From Gnetum montanum (taxonomy: Eukaryota; Streptophyta; Gnetopsida; Gnetales; Gnetaceae), in assembly GCA_015680685.1 (NCBI GenBank), contig MNCI01001491.1, forward strand, positions 1-64,000: a stretch of 64,000 bases of DNA, written 5' to 3'. The translations under genes were made by a program, and so were the position numbers. The first letter of the stretch is position 1. Each line of letters opens with the position of its first letter. Of the stretch, positions 11,407-23,429 are shown piece after piece. The notes beneath the pieces were generated by a model, which saw only the letters and a list, made by a program, of their open reading frames with translations, did not search any database and was not told the DNA's origin.

Positions 11407-11528
11407 CTTGGAGTGAATAAAGATGATGCTTTCATGGAGATAGGAATAGGGAGCTTGGAGAGGTTTTTGGTAGACTCATCTACCTTCTAGATCTGTGGGT
11501 TTTGGCTCTTTCCTCCACGCTGCTTCAC
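11407..11528 (-). pseudogene. Exon 1 of antisense gene, copy D
   Basis: 122 bp, the same length as E's exon 1. It encodes VKQRGGKSQN at its start, matching MKKRGGISQN in E and MYKRKASTSKN in G, and ends ...LFTP plus two codon bases. Start codon mutated (GTG). One TAG inside. Because the three copies agree in start, length (122, 122, 125) and phase, I take it as a true first coding exon. Confidence 0.66.
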
Positions 11529-11869
11529 CAAGGTCACACCAATGCTGAGAAACTGTAAAATTTGGAAAGGATGGAGGTTCTACACTAGCTAAAGGAAAGA
11601 TCTAATGATTCCATACTGAAGATTGATGGTTTCTATAGTAAAAATCTCTACTAGATCTCTCCTTCAATGCACTATGTATGGGAATGATAATTTGTGATGA
11701 TTTCTTACAAGATTTGATAATAAAAATCCAACCTAAACCTAAATGCGCACCTCTAAACCCCTATTGCCAATTTAGTGTACCATAACTTAAAGTGCACTAA
11801 ATTGCAAGGGGGGAAGTATTTTCCACATTGACATTGGTGGGATATAAGTTCAATTTTCAAAATTTTGAA

Positions 11870-14530
11870 TTTTTGACAGTGGACCCCACCATAGGCCTTC
11901 CATACAATCTATTTCAAGCCTAGAAACTCTATCAATGTTGGGGTTTTGAGCCCTTGGAAACTTAGAATCATATTTAGGTCTTAACCCCCAATGCATCCAC
12001 ATTAGGGATACCATGCCCAATGTGGATACATATCTCTCACCTTATAAAACCCCTAGAACCTCACTTTCATACCATTTTTGACTTACCTCATTCAACCCCT
12101 AGCTCTGAAAGAGGGTTAGACCTTACCAAAACTAGACATCTTGGGTTTCCATGCTTGAAGCAATGTTTCATATCATGCAAGAAGTGGGTTAACATCCATT
12201 CTTAACCCCCAACATCCATCTAGCCTATGTTTGATCCCTAGAATGGGCCCACATGATCTAGAACCCCTCTAGTCACTTCTAGAAGCCTTGGAACCTCACC
12301 AAATCTAGTCAAAAATTCTTGAAGCCTCTAGATTTGGTGGTTTCACATTGGGAGAGGCCTCATCTACACTAATAATCCTAGCCCTAGCATGGATGGATTG
12401 GAGGATGATAAAAACTGCCAAAATTGACTACCTACTAGCCATTTTTCAAGGCCTAACACTCCCTGACAGCCTCTAATAGTTTAGTTTAATCTTTTAACAA
12501 GTTAATTTTTCACCTATAGCTAATTTCATGCTAGTGAATCCCCCCTCCATGCTACCTAGCATGGATCCAATGTGGAAACCTATGGGGTATAGAAGAAAAC
12601 CTAATTTATGACCTAAAAAACTAAATAACCTACTTTGGTAACCCCTAGACCCTACCAGAACCTTCTAGAGCTTTTGGATGTCTAAAAAGTATTTAAAAAT
12701 GGCACATAACTATCATCCCCTTCTCATCCACACTAGGTTCATCATGCCTAATGTGAAAGAAGAGGGATTTATTGCATGGGGAACGTAAGTGACTCCAAAT
12801 TGGTGAATTTTGACACCAAGTATCAACCATCGACATTGATAACCCTAAAGGCTAACATGCATGGTTGATTTGCTGTCAAAGAAATCTAGATTTGACATTA
12901 TTGGTTCATCCACACTAGGAGAGATCTCCTCCATGCTACCCAACATGGAAATAGTGTGCATGCATCTAGAAAGGTTAGTGGAGAGTCCTAGATGCATGAA
13001 AACAATGTCAAATTACCTTGTACTTGCACCAAAATCGTGACAGCCCTTTTGGAAGCCACTAGAATGTTAAAAATTAAAAAAAATCAATTGCCTAAAGTTC
13101 TTCCACATTGGGGAGGATGTCATCCATGGTAAGAATCCTAGCCCCAATGTGGATGAAGGGGGTAAAGCTCAAACTATTGAAGTTTGCATAAAAATCAACT
13201 TCCAGAAGCAACCCAACCCTTCTGAAAGCCACTAGACTTCTGGAAGCTGACTAAAATAGCTTAAACTTGCACCCCTTGGATTACCCACACTAAGAAGGAA
13301 ATCATCCATGTTGAGCTTCCTAGCCCTAGTGTGTATGGAGGGGGGTGAAGTCCAAAAACCACCTAACAACCCTTGAAAAGATCAAATTTTGACCATAGGC
13401 ATCAAAAATTGATACTAGCAACCTTGGAGACCTACTTGCATTGCCAGAAGTGAAAAAAATAGTTGAAAATAGAGTCCCTTAGTTCTTCCATGCTAGGATA
13501 TACTTCTTCCACATTGTACGACATGGAAATAGATGGGTAACTTGAGGGTGATTCAAAAATGGCTCTTAAATCCCTCAAATATACACCAGACAGCCTTGTG
13601 TGCATCCTAGGACTATGTTTTTATCTTCCAAAGCCCTTGAACCCTATAAAAATAATTCTAAATAGCCAAAAGGTTATTCCCCTTGATCCTCCTAGCTGGA
13701 TCCACATTAGGAACCCCACCCCCAGCATGGAAAAAGAGGGGCTAAGCCTAAAAAGACTTAGAAACATCCAAAACTAGCATATGTTGATCTTAAACCCTAG
13801 CCCTTGACCTTGGTAACTCTAAGGCCTAACATGCATGGTCAATTATGATCCAAACTAGCCTATATCTAGGATTCTTAGTTCTTCCATGCTAGCGAAGGCC
13901 TCTTCCATGCTTGGTAGCTTGGAAATGGCTTTGAAGAGCTATCTTTCCACTTTTGGTGATAGATCAACACTCTTGATGACCAAAAATATACATTGCAAAA
14001 GCCTAGGACCTCATAGCCTTAAGTGTGCACTCATTCAAATTCATTTTATAATTTAAAGATTATCCACTCCCATCTTCAATGTTGGAGAAACATCCCTAGC
14101 ATGGAAATAAGAAGGTGAGATCTTAGATTCCCTTATGCAACCTTCATACATGATCAAAATTAGCCAAAAACTTGGAAAATCATGATCTATAGCCCTAAGA
14201 GCTTAGAAACCCAGTCAATGTGCTCCCAAACCATCCAAAAATCATAGTGCAAGTGCACCCCCATTCTTCCATTCTAGGGCCACCATGCGTAGTGTAGAAA
14301 AAGTGGGGAAAGCAATTTCAACTTGTTTTGGCACTCAAACCTGACTCAAATGACTTCAAAATGAAGCTAAGGGATGCACAACTCCCTAGTCCATCCCATT
14401 TCCTAGTCAACTACACTAACATGAAAGCCATCAAAAATGGATCAAAATAAGCATGAAAAACTATTTGGATGTTCTATCCATGCTAGGAATCGCTCCTTCT
14501 ATGCTAGCTAGTGTGGAAATAAGGGGGTTC
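11870..14530 (+). repeat. Degenerate ~190-bp-period array in Tat copy D
   Basis: A signature of the type ccatgcta-gg...agcatgg / ccacattagg...atgtgg recurs near 12345, 12540, 12725, 12908, 13103, 13282, 13487, 13690, 13885, 14078, 14265 and 14480, i.e. every 180-215 bp. Between signatures come stretches like 'cctaaaac...ttggaaacctc' that also recur loosely. No conserved reading frame. Copy E has the same array at 34900-37110. Confidence 0.7.
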
Positions 14531-14619
14531 CAACATTGAAGCCTTAAAACCCTTGATTTTTAGGCCCAAATAATCCTAATTGATGCCCAAACTCACCTAT
14601 GACCCTTGTAACCTTAAAC

Positions 14620-15211
14620 CATGGCCTGCTAAGGCCTAAAACTAGCAAACGCTAACACTTTTGATCTATATTAGCCAAGTTCCACTATATGTAGCCTGTT
14701 TTGCTTGATTTGGCCTTATTTCGTGATGTTTTGACTTGTTTTTGGCCTTGTGTGGCATTTTTGATCTTCTTGACCTAGTATGGCCTTTACATAGCCTGAT
14801 ATTTTCTTTATTCACCTCATTATAGCCTTATTTACCTCTATTTAGCCTTTGATTAGTATTAAATAGTGGGGTTTGACCTTCCCTAATCATCATTTGGCAT
14901 CATATGACCATGGCTCTCTAAGGCCTTAAACAAGCATAATGGCCTACTAAGGCCTTAAACTTGTATCATGGCTTGCTAAGGTCTAAACCTGTCAAGCTTG
15001 TGACCTATTGTGACTTTTTTGTAACCCTTCTTTAACCTTTATTCCATTGCATTTACTCATCTCTACCTTTTTCCTATAGCATTATATGACCCCATTTGCA
15101 TTTTTTTTTTGCATCATAGTAGCAAGATTTTTGCATAATTTCATAGCCTTTTATTATTATTTATTTATCTTTACTAAAGTTCCACTTAATGTGCTTATGG
15201 TTAACATGTAG
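14620..15211 (+). repeat. Spacer before pol with ~35-bp repeats and a possible splice acceptor, copy D
   Basis: Contains copies of a GCCTACTAAGGCCTTAAAC-like unit (14620-14680, 14905-15000), then T-rich sequence and ...ttaacatgtag immediately before the first pol sequence conserved with E (gactaaagtatgagta, from 15212). In E the corresponding site is ...gacatgcaag at 37811. Ogre elements have an intron between protease and RT, so this may be the sense-strand acceptor; that is inference. Confidence 0.5.
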
Positions 15212-16900
15212 GACTAAAGTATGAGTATCTAGAAGAAGATAAGTTTGCCTTTGTTCCTACATGGACCCCATGGTGATGTAGAATGATATATTGACCTTAA
15301 TTGCTTGGATCTTAAGCCTGAGAGTCTTATTAACTATGTAGAATTGATAGACTAACCTCTAGAATGGCCTAAAATCCTAGTCAAAATCCTTGACTTAGAG
15401 GTGAAAGACATAATAGAAGAACCTCTAGTTGAGGTTTCTATCATAACGCATAGTGGTGAGGAGAAAACACTAAAACTAAGTTCCTCACTGCAACCTAAAT
15501 AGGATCAATACATTGCCAAGGCCCTACAAGGAAACATTAAGGCCTTTTCTTGATCATATGAAGATATGCCAAGTCTAGATCCACATTTGGTTTAGCACAA
15601 AATCATACTTGACCATAGCATTAGATCAATTAAGTAAAAAGCATGCAAGATTAGACCTAATTTGGCCTTAGTGGTTCATGATGAGATCTCAAAACTATAT
15701 GGAGTAGGTTTCATCTGAGATATTGACTATGAAAAATGGGAGTATCTATATTTGCATTGATTTGTGAGATCTAAATAAAGAAACTATCATGAATGACTTC
15801 CCTTTGCCTAGTATTGATAAAGTTATCGATACTACAGCCAAACATGCCTTGTTGTCCTTTATGGATGGATTCTCGAGATACAATCAAATTAGGATCAACC
15901 TATAGCACCAACATAGCACAACCTTCATGATCCCTTGGGGTAAGTTCTACTATACTATGATGCCCTTTTTTCTTAAGAACGTGGGAGCAACCTATCAATG
16001 AGCCATGACCTATATCTTTAGCAATTACATGCTAGGTTTGCTCAGTGATTACATGGACAATATATCCATTAATTCCAAAGTGGTTGGTGATCATGCTAAT
16101 GACCTAGATCTTATTCTTAAATGATTCCTTAAGTATGAGATTCGACTCAATCCCAAGAAGTGTGCCTTCGGTATCAAGATTGGTATGGTGATGGGCTTTG
16201 TAGTATCTAAAGGAGGGATAAATATTGATCCTGATAAGGTTAGGGCCATATCAAAATTGGTAGTGCCTACCAACCTTAAGGAGCTTCAGGAATTAGAAGA
16301 TAAATTACAATTTATTCATAGGTTTATTTCTAACCTTACAAATAATTTATAGCTCATGCAACACTTACTTAAGAAAGGGGTTCACTACGAGTCAATGACT
16401 CAATGAGAAGAGGCCTTTGAAAACCTTAAGTAAGAGCTGGCATAACTACCAATGATCTATCCTCCACAAGAGGGTAAATAATTTTACATATACCTTGCCA
16501 TCTCCAACATGTCCATTGCATCTCTACTCTATCAAAAATGTGATGATGGAGCATAGATGCTAGTCTATTATCTTTGCCATGCATTAGTTGCCCATGAGAC
16601 ACAATACACTAAACTGGAGAAGCATTGTCTAGCACTAGTATTCTCATTGAAGAAGTGGAGACACTACCTCTTCAAAAGCCAAGTCAATGTCATTTTCAAA
16701 GATAATGTACTCAGAGCCATAATGACCAACATCTATGAAAGTAGCTGTATAGTCTGATGGAAAGCCATAATCATAGAGTTTGACCTTCATTATGTCTCTC
16801 AATCCTCAATGAAAGGTTAAGTTATAGCCATACAACTCATAGTATCACCTATTGATGACCAAGAAGCCATAGATCTTGATTTTTCTAATGAGCACATTAA
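15212..16900 (+). pseudogene. Tat copy D RT and gypsy-type RNase H
   Basis: Pre-RT region with SYEDMPSLDPH and HKI, typical of Tat pol, then RT: IRPNLALVVHDEI near 15650, LLSFMDGF with YNQI near 15850-15895, the catalytic box as YMDN (16050-16061; normally YVDD), and LNPKKCAFGI near 16150. The RNase H follows: FYIYLAISN near 16480 and TKLEKHCLALVFSLKKW near 16600-16655. Frequent in-frame stops (TAG, TGA, TAA). The last catalytic Asp is lost. Aligns with E, which has lost the 3' part of this region. Confidence 0.88.
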
Positions 16901-17400
16901 CACCATTAGCCAAGTACCTGAGGATTATGAGGCATTCATGTACTTTGATTAAGCTTCAACTACCCATGGGGCCAGTGCCGCTATCATCATAGTATTCCCA
17001 TCTAGTGAAATCCGATTCTTTGCCTATCATTTTCATTTTTCATGTACCAAAAACATAGCAAAATATGATGGTTTGATCAGAGGGATGATGGTAGCTCATG
17101 ACCTAGGAATCAAGTGATTAATGATTAAAGGTGATTACAAACTTGTGGTTATCCAAATGATTGAGGTCTATGCATGTAAATCCACACACTTACAACTTTA
17201 CTATGACCTAGGGAAGAAATTATTATAATCATTTATAGATGTTGATATCCAAAAAATATTCCAAAATGAGAATGCTATAGCTAATGTAATTGCAAAACTG
17301 GCCCTTAGTGTGATGCTAGATGTGTTTAGCAAGTTATCCACCTTAACTGTTTATTGTGCTATCCCCATTACAAAAAATTCTAAGGATACCTTTGTGGCTA
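16901..17400 (+). pseudogene. Tat copy D second (archaeal-type) RNase H
   Basis: MYFD at about 16938-16949 begins the domain; AKYDGL (about 17060), IKGDYKLV (about 17125) and ENAIANVIAKLA (about 17268-17303) are the following conserved blocks. The usual catalytic Glu of the second block reads Asp, and the last acidic residue is Asn. A second RNase H of this type between the gypsy RNase H and integrase is a known hallmark of the plant Tat lineage and is the main reason for the assignment. Confidence 0.83.
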
Positions 17401-18660
17401 TAGTTCATACTGCTCTTGCTAGGAAGTGGTATGATGATGTAAAATTTTAACTTATGCATGATGAATCCTCACAAGGCCTCACTACTACTCAAAAGGACAT
17501 TGTATGAAAATGGTTGAAGGAGTATGTCATCGTAGGAAATAATGCATTATCTTGATGGTCGTATGATGGCATATTTTGAAAGTGCCTAGGTAAAATCAAA
17601 GCTAGAATTGTTTGTGGAGGATATATAGAACCTAGAGCTATGTCCACTAAGATTAAATAGTTAGGCTATTACTAGCCCCATATAGAAAGCGGTTGCCAAA
17701 AGAAGGTTAAGCGCTATGACACGTGCCAAAAACATAGTAACTTGATACATGTACCTTCAACTGAGTTGCATACCACTCAAATAACATCGTTGTGTTAGCA
17801 AGGGGGATTGGATATCATTAGACCTATAATACCTAAGTATTCTACAAGTCATAGCTTCATCATCATCATAGCTGAATACTTTATTAAATGGGTTGAATAT
17901 ATTTCCTAAGAAGGAAAACATCTGAGCAAGTTTATAAATTTATCTTGGATAACAATGTAGCCCATTTTGGCATATCCATGATCATGGTTACAAATAATGG
18001 ACCATAATTTAGTAGCCAAGAAATAAATATTTCTGTCACAACCTAGGTATTAAGCATTCTTTCTCATCACCTTATTACCCTCAAGCTAATGGACAAGTAG
18101 AAGCAAGCAACAAGGCCATCATCAACTTTCTCAAGAAGATGCTCAATAACAACAAGCATAAATGGCATAAGTTCTTTGTCCATGCAATTTAGGCCTATCA
18201 TATAGCTTACCATACGACAAATGGTGTAACACCTTATAGCTTGATTTATGATTCTAAAGTTGTTTTACCTCTTGAATTGCATGTACCATCACTTTAGGTG
18301 ATCCTGACTAACTTCATTAATGAAAAACAAAGAAAGGAATTGCAAAAAATAGACCTAGACTTAATGAAGGAGAAATGTATGCAAGCACTTACTCACATTG
18401 AGCACTATCAAAAAAAGTAGAAATGGAAACACCACCATAACTTGACCAAGCATAAGATCAAGGAAGGTGACTTGGTCCTCAAAGCTACCTACTAGTATGT
18501 GGTAAAATTCTAAACCAACTGAAAAAGGTTCTTTGTTATCATCAAAGCCTATGACAATAAAGCATTCAGGATCACAGACATGGATGGGAATGAGTTGTCC
18601 AATCTAGTCAACCATTCCTATCTAAACCTTAGTACATGTGACCCACATGTAACCTACAGC
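17401..18660 (+). pseudogene. Tat copy D integrase
   Basis: Degraded integrase: YDTC (zinc-binding region, about 17720), LDIIRPIIPKYSTSHSFIII at the first core Asp (about 17808), FIKWVE, a broken segment around the second Asp (frameshifts near 17960-18040), then the YYPQANGQVEASNKAI-like block at about 18075-18115 in another frame. C-terminal part to about 18660. Multiple stops and frameshifts. Confidence 0.84.
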
Positions 18661-19638
18661 AACCATGACATCAACAACCATCAACAAGTGAACCTGCTTC
18701 ATTATGGCCTACTAAGATCTTAAATTGGCAATACAACCTACCAAGGCATTAAACTAGTAAAATGTCCTGCTAGGGTCTAAAACTGGTGAAGCCTCAACTT
18801 TCCAAGATCTTAAACCAATGCCATGGTATGCTATGATCTTAAAATGGCACCACGGCCTACCAAGGCCCTAAACTAGTACCATTGCCTACCACAACCTTAA
18901 ACTAGCAACATTGGTGATTGGGTAACTTGTTTTATCATTCTAGTTGGCTTGTATGCATTGTAATGTTATAACATGCTCATCACCATGGTTTGCTATGATC
19001 TTAAAATGGCATCACAACCTACCAAAGTCCTAAACTAGTACCATTGCCTATCACAACCTTAAACTAGTAACATTGATGACCTGGGTAGCTTGGTTTTATC
19101 ATTTTAGTTGGATTGTATGCATTTTAATATTATAACATGCTCTATTCTCTTGGTTTTCTTATCCTCTTGAAGTTTCATTTGCAAGATGAAGCCTAGAGCT
19201 ATCGCAAAGGTGCAACTCATTATGGTAGCAAGTCACTGCATGAACTCAATGTCCAAGATTTGGTGAACCTTTCCTATTGTGTTGAGAGTGCCTATACCAT
19301 TGCCCTCCATCTAGTACCACTCATTGAGCCCAATCCTATAGCTTGATTATAAGCTTCCATACCGTGGAAAATGATGTCGACCTACGGTTGTCACTCATGC
19401 ACTATGGCCATATGACATCTCTTCATCATGCTCCACCCTCAAGTCCACTTGAATGTAACATAACTCATTCAATGGAAAATCACTAAGTCCATCAAACATA
19501 ACATGTCTCATTCGATAGGAGAACCACCAAGTCTATTGAGTGTAACACAACTCACTCAATGGAAAAAAAAAATTAACTAGCCTTGGAAAAGAAACCCAAA
19601 TGAAGGTTTCACCCCACAAAAGAAGGGGGAAAGCAAAC
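18661..19638 (+). repeat. 3' noncoding region of Tat copy D with tandem repeats and polypurine tract
   Basis: 18695-19080 holds repeated units around 35-37 bp (CCTACCAAGGCCTTAAACTAG...), related to those at 14620-15000, 29130-29190 and 48095-48665. 19451-19560 holds about 2.4 copies of a ~54-bp unit (tgtaacacaactcattcaat). The polypurine tract aaaagaagggggaaagc (19618-19634) precedes the LTR. E has a matching region (40640-41232). Confidence 0.68.
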
Positions 19639-21321
19639 TGCCAAGAAGATGGATGGCCAATGAAACCTCAAAGCATAATGATCAAGAAAATCTTGGAGTG
19701 AAGTGATCAAGTCCTCAAATGCATTTGTTGATTGACCAACACTTCAAGATGTATTGATTTCATGCTATAGCCATGATGTCAACACTTGGAATGCATGGTT
19801 ATCCTCCATGATCATCTCCCTAATAACCATTATTTTCATCTCATCATAGCCTCATCCCATCATCACAAGCACTCTTTGACATGGTTCAACATGACTAGAT
19901 CAAGCATGGAGAGAGAACATCGATGGTGGACCTCCAATGGTGTTTTGTATTCTTTTTCAGTGTCTCTTGGGTCAATCCTTCAGACACCAACCAACAAAGA
20001 GGGGCCATTGAAACACCACAAAAATTTGCATGTTATAACCATTTTTTCACCGTGTAGCATTCACCCCATGAAACCTAACGTAGAACTTCATTATAAATAT
20101 GAAGATTATATCCCAAGATGATCAATCTCACATATTTCATATTTTTGGTGTTGTAAAATTCCTCGTAAGTGATCAAATCCTCATTTCCAAAGTAAAAAAA
20201 TTTACCTAGTATCTATATTTGGGCTTGGGGAAGTCAAAAGTGCCTTTTTGGATGCAAACAACTGGTAATTTGATGGGTTTTATGGTGGTATACATTTTTA
20301 TACACTATAAACACCTATAGGGGATAAAACCTCACCTACCCCTAGCATGGAGGGGTGCCACCTTCCTCCTTAGTGTGGAAACTTTTCCCCTTAGCATAGA
20401 AACTTTACCCCTCAACATGGAAGTTTCACCCTAGTGTGGAGGCTTCACCCCCAACATAGAAACTGCATGCCTCCAATGTATAGGATCTGCCTCTAGCATA
20501 GAAGGTTTTTCCCCATTACTATTTATAGTAAATGGAATGGTCATGGGGGTTTAGCACTTACTATACATAGTAACCCTTTAAATTTGGGCACCCATCTCAC
20601 CTGTATATGGTAGAAATTTGTAGCAATTTTAAACCAATTTGTGGCCCATTTCATGGCTAAAAACCTATAAAACCAAATCCCAAACATCATTTTGGCCTTC
20701 AAGGCCTATTTCAATACTTACAAAATGTAGCTTCTTAGAGCCTCCCAGCATGGAAACCCTATAACCCTTGTGATCTTGTTACCCCCTTTGTTACACCTCT
20801 AAGACTTGTGGCTTTTGGTTCCAATGCTGCACTTCTAGGATTTCCAACTTCCAACGTGGAGCATTTTTGTAACCAAATCCTCCACTCTTCTCATCCCATA
20901 GTAGTGATCCAAGTTGTAGATCTAAGGTAGTAGCAAGCAAGGTTCAACAACATCAACAGTGACTGAGCATTTGGATCATGGAGTGGATCACATTGGCTTC
21001 AATGAGCTTTGAATTCCTACCCCAATGAACCCCCTCTTGCTCTCTCATGGGCAACTCTTGTACACATTCCTAAACTTATTCTTTATTTTTTCTAATAAAG
21101 TTTTAAAATTTTAGTTTGTCTGCAATCCACTTTGCTTTTGGTTTCCATATTTGCATTCTTGTTATTTACATCATTCGTTTTGCATTTCATAAGTCCCTGG
21201 GTGATCTACTAGACCATCCAAGGCATCTTGCATTCCATTTTTTAGAGGTCCTAGGGATTCAAGGTTGAGACTACTACACCAAATCTCTCAATTTTCTAGC
21301 AATCGATTTTTCCAGTCACCA
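19639..21321 (+). repeat. 3' LTR of Tat copy D
   Basis: Starts TGCC after the polypurine tract and ends ...TCACCA; about 1.68 kb. Aligns with the E 3' LTR (41233-43094). TATA-like tataaaacc near 20667. The block at 21190-21300 (aagtccctgggtgatctact and downstream) is conserved with E, J1 and J2. The start is set from the polypurine tract and comparison with E, so may be a few bases off. Confidence 0.78.
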
Positions 21322-22478
21322 AAGAGTGGAACCAAAAAATTTGTAATGCCCTCCTTCTAGTGTTAGAAAACTATTACAACTAGAAAAACATGATCATTGG
21401 AAAATCAAGAGATTTAGCATAGCAGTGTCAACCTTGAATCCCTAGGGCCTCCAAAAAATGGTATCCAAGATGCCCTAGCTAGTCCAATAGATCATCCATG
21501 GACTTACAAAATACAAAACAAATGATGTAAATAACAAGAATGCAAGTCTAGAAATCAAAAGCAAAGTGGATTGCACACAAACTAAAATTTTGAAACTTTA
21601 TTTAAATAAATAAAGAATAAGTACAAGGATGTGTATAAGAGTTTCCCATAAGAGAGCAAGAGGGGGCTCACTGGGGAAGGAATTTAGAGCCCATTGAAGT
21701 TGTTGTGATCCACTCCATGATCTGGATGCAAGGCCACTCCTTATGTTGTTGAACCTCCTCTACTACTTCCTTATATTTGCAACTTGGGTACTACTGGGGG
21801 ATGAGAGGAGTGGGGGATTTGATTGCTCAAATGCTTCCGTTTTTCATTTTGCAAGTGTTGCAAGAGCCCTTGAAGGCTAAAATTACTATATGCTCAAAAA
21901 TGCCAAAGTGTGGAACCTGAAATTGGTGTTTGGGTTTTGGTTTTATATGTTTTAAGCTAAGAAATGGACTAAAAATTAGTTGAAAAACTACAAATTACTA
22001 CAAATTTCTACTACATACAGGTGAGATGGGTGCCCAAATTTAGGGGGTCACTATGTATAGTAAGTGTTAAACCCCCATGGCCATTTAATTTACCATAAAT
22101 AGTAACAAGGGTACATCTTCTATGCTGGAGGTAGATCCTCTACATTGGGCATTCAATATTCTATGCTAAGGTGCATGGTCAACATTGAAGTCATTAGAGT
22201 ATTAAAATCTTGCTCATTGCTACTTCTATGTTGGGGGCATGTAGTTTCTATGCTGGGGGTGAAGCCTCCATGCTATGGTGAAATTTTCATGTTGAGGGAT
22301 AAAGTTTCTATGCTAAGGGAAAACGTTTCCATTCTGAGTAGGAAGGTTGTACCCCTCCATGCTAGAGATAGGTGAGGTTTTATCCTCTACAGGTGTTTCC
22401 AAAGTAGAAAAGTATATACCCCCCATAAAACCCATCAAGTTGCCATTTTTTGGCATTGCAAAAGGAATTTTTGACTTT
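21322..22478 (-). repeat. Inverted Tat LTR fragment with adjoining 5' leader
   Basis: Reverse complement of the 3' two-thirds of the D LTR: 22478 down to 21375 is LTR, ending ...GTTGTA, and 21374-21322 is the internal leader (GTTTTCTAACACTAGAAGGAG), matching E's leader after 22646. About 600 bp of the LTR's 5' part is absent. Together with D's LTR it forms two inverted arms of about 1.1 kb around a centre near 21345. A recombination or inversion between Tat copies is likely; the mechanism is not visible. Confidence 0.75.
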
Positions 22479-22646
22479 CCCAACATTTTACTATCCTTGT
22501 TTGACATTTTGTAAGTAACTGGATGATTGGCAAGATCATCCAAAGTCCCTTAGATTCTATTTTTACATCGAGGTCCTTGGGATCCAAGGTTAAAGCTATT
22601 CCACCTAGAATTTTTAGTTTTCCAACAACCGAATTTTTCAAGTGCA
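22479..22646 (+). repeat. 5' LTR remnant of Tat copy E
   Basis: Last ~170 bp of a Tat LTR, from the conserved U5 block to ...AAGTGCA, followed by the leader. Compare 42950-43094 (E 3' LTR) and 21190-21321 (D). The rest of the LTR has been replaced by the inverted fragment. Confidence 0.75.
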
Positions 22647-22650
22647 ATAG

Positions 22651-22673
22651 TTTTCTAGCGCTAGAAGGAGGAC
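22651..22673 (+). promoter_or_regulatory. Candidate primer binding site of Tat copy E
   Basis: ttttctagcgctagaaggag lies 4 bp after the LTR end and recurs in the inverted fragment (about 21372-21350 on minus, ...CTAACACTAGAAGGAGG). Conservation and position make it the likely primer site. I could not assign the tRNA. Confidence 0.5.
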
Positions 22674-23429
22674 TTTCACCCAAATTGTACATCTAATGTT
22701 ATTATCTATTTAACAACATTTCCTACACGCCAAAACCTTTGAAACCTTCAAAACATTTTTCCAAATTTCATTAACACCCTTTTCCTTCTACCAAAACCAA
22801 CACTACCACCTGTACCCCCTGCCACCAAAACCCAACATTGAGATTACAAGTAAGTTAAATTTTGAAAACATTTTCATAATAGCTGTTGGAAATTTTAAGA
22901 ATAGTGTTGATGTTCTATAAAATCCATCCTCCATTCTACTATAAATTTGTTTTCTAGCAAAGTTAGTGTTGGTGATTCTATCATCCAAAGTTATATCCCC
23001 TCTGCTATGAAAATTTCATAGCAAGGCCAACGTGGGTGTTCACTATAACCTTACCCAAAACCTTTGAAAAATTAAAATTTTCATATTATTTTTTTTAAAA
23101 AAATCCATACGACCCCAAGAATGTGAAGAGAGAAGTAAGATTTTTCATCTTATCCCCCTTCTCATTTTTAACCTTGGTATTGTTGGCAAGCCTAGCATGG
23201 TGGGGGTTTGACACCAAATTTTTGTCTTTTCCAGGGTAAAAGGGTATACCCCCTTTAACAACCATCTACACTATGCAACCCAAAATCTTTGATATTCATA
23301 CTCCTTTTGGCATTTTGAAAATTTCATTTGTTGGAATTTTTTTTGTGAATTAAACATTATATCTAGTAAAACTTTAACATTATCAATATGTCTTTACAAC
23401 AATAAACCATCTTGCCTTTTAACTTTATT
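22674..23429 (+). other. 5' leader of Tat copy E
   Basis: About 750 bp between primer site and the first gag-like sequence, with C/A-rich and A-rich stretches and no convincing frame. I see no feature beyond its position. Confidence 0.5.

Larger units (their letters stand above)
8340..11528 (-). pseudogene. Antisense multi-exon gene in Tat copy D (exons 1-4, truncated)
   Basis: A gene opposite to the element's own coding strand. By comparison with copy E and by splice signals I place exon 1 at 11528-11407, exon 2 at 10011-9568, exon 3 at 9487-9243 and exon 4 from 9081 to the truncation near 8340. Intron ends: exon 2 acceptor ...CCATGTAG, exon 2 donor GTAAGC, exon 3 acceptor ...CTTATAG, donor GTAAAC, exon 4 acceptor ...TTTCAG. 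The exon 1 donor is AT instead of GT. Codon phase carries across each junction (exon 1 ends with two bases of a codon, exon 2 supplies the third). The exon 1 ATG is GTG here. Exon 2 is HAD-like; exon 3 has a single stop; exon 4 keeps two open stretches (8597-8860). Exon 4 matches no family I can name. Expression is unknown. Confidence 0.72.
8340..21321 (+). mobile_element. Tat-lineage giant retrotransposon copy D, 5' half missing
   Basis: Plus-sense Tat element reduced to antisense gene (8340-11528), ~190-bp-period array, pol (15212-18660), 3' noncoding region and 3' LTR (19639-21321). Pol has RT, gypsy RNase H, an additional archaeal-type RNase H and integrase, the domain order of the plant Tat lineage. 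Every module aligns in the same order with copy E. The 5' LTR, gag and protease are missing and copy F abuts instead. Many stops make it non-functional. Confidence 0.87.

Noticed and set aside
19786-20121. 111-codon open frame
   Set aside because: Lies in the Tat LTR U3; E's LTR has no matching protein.
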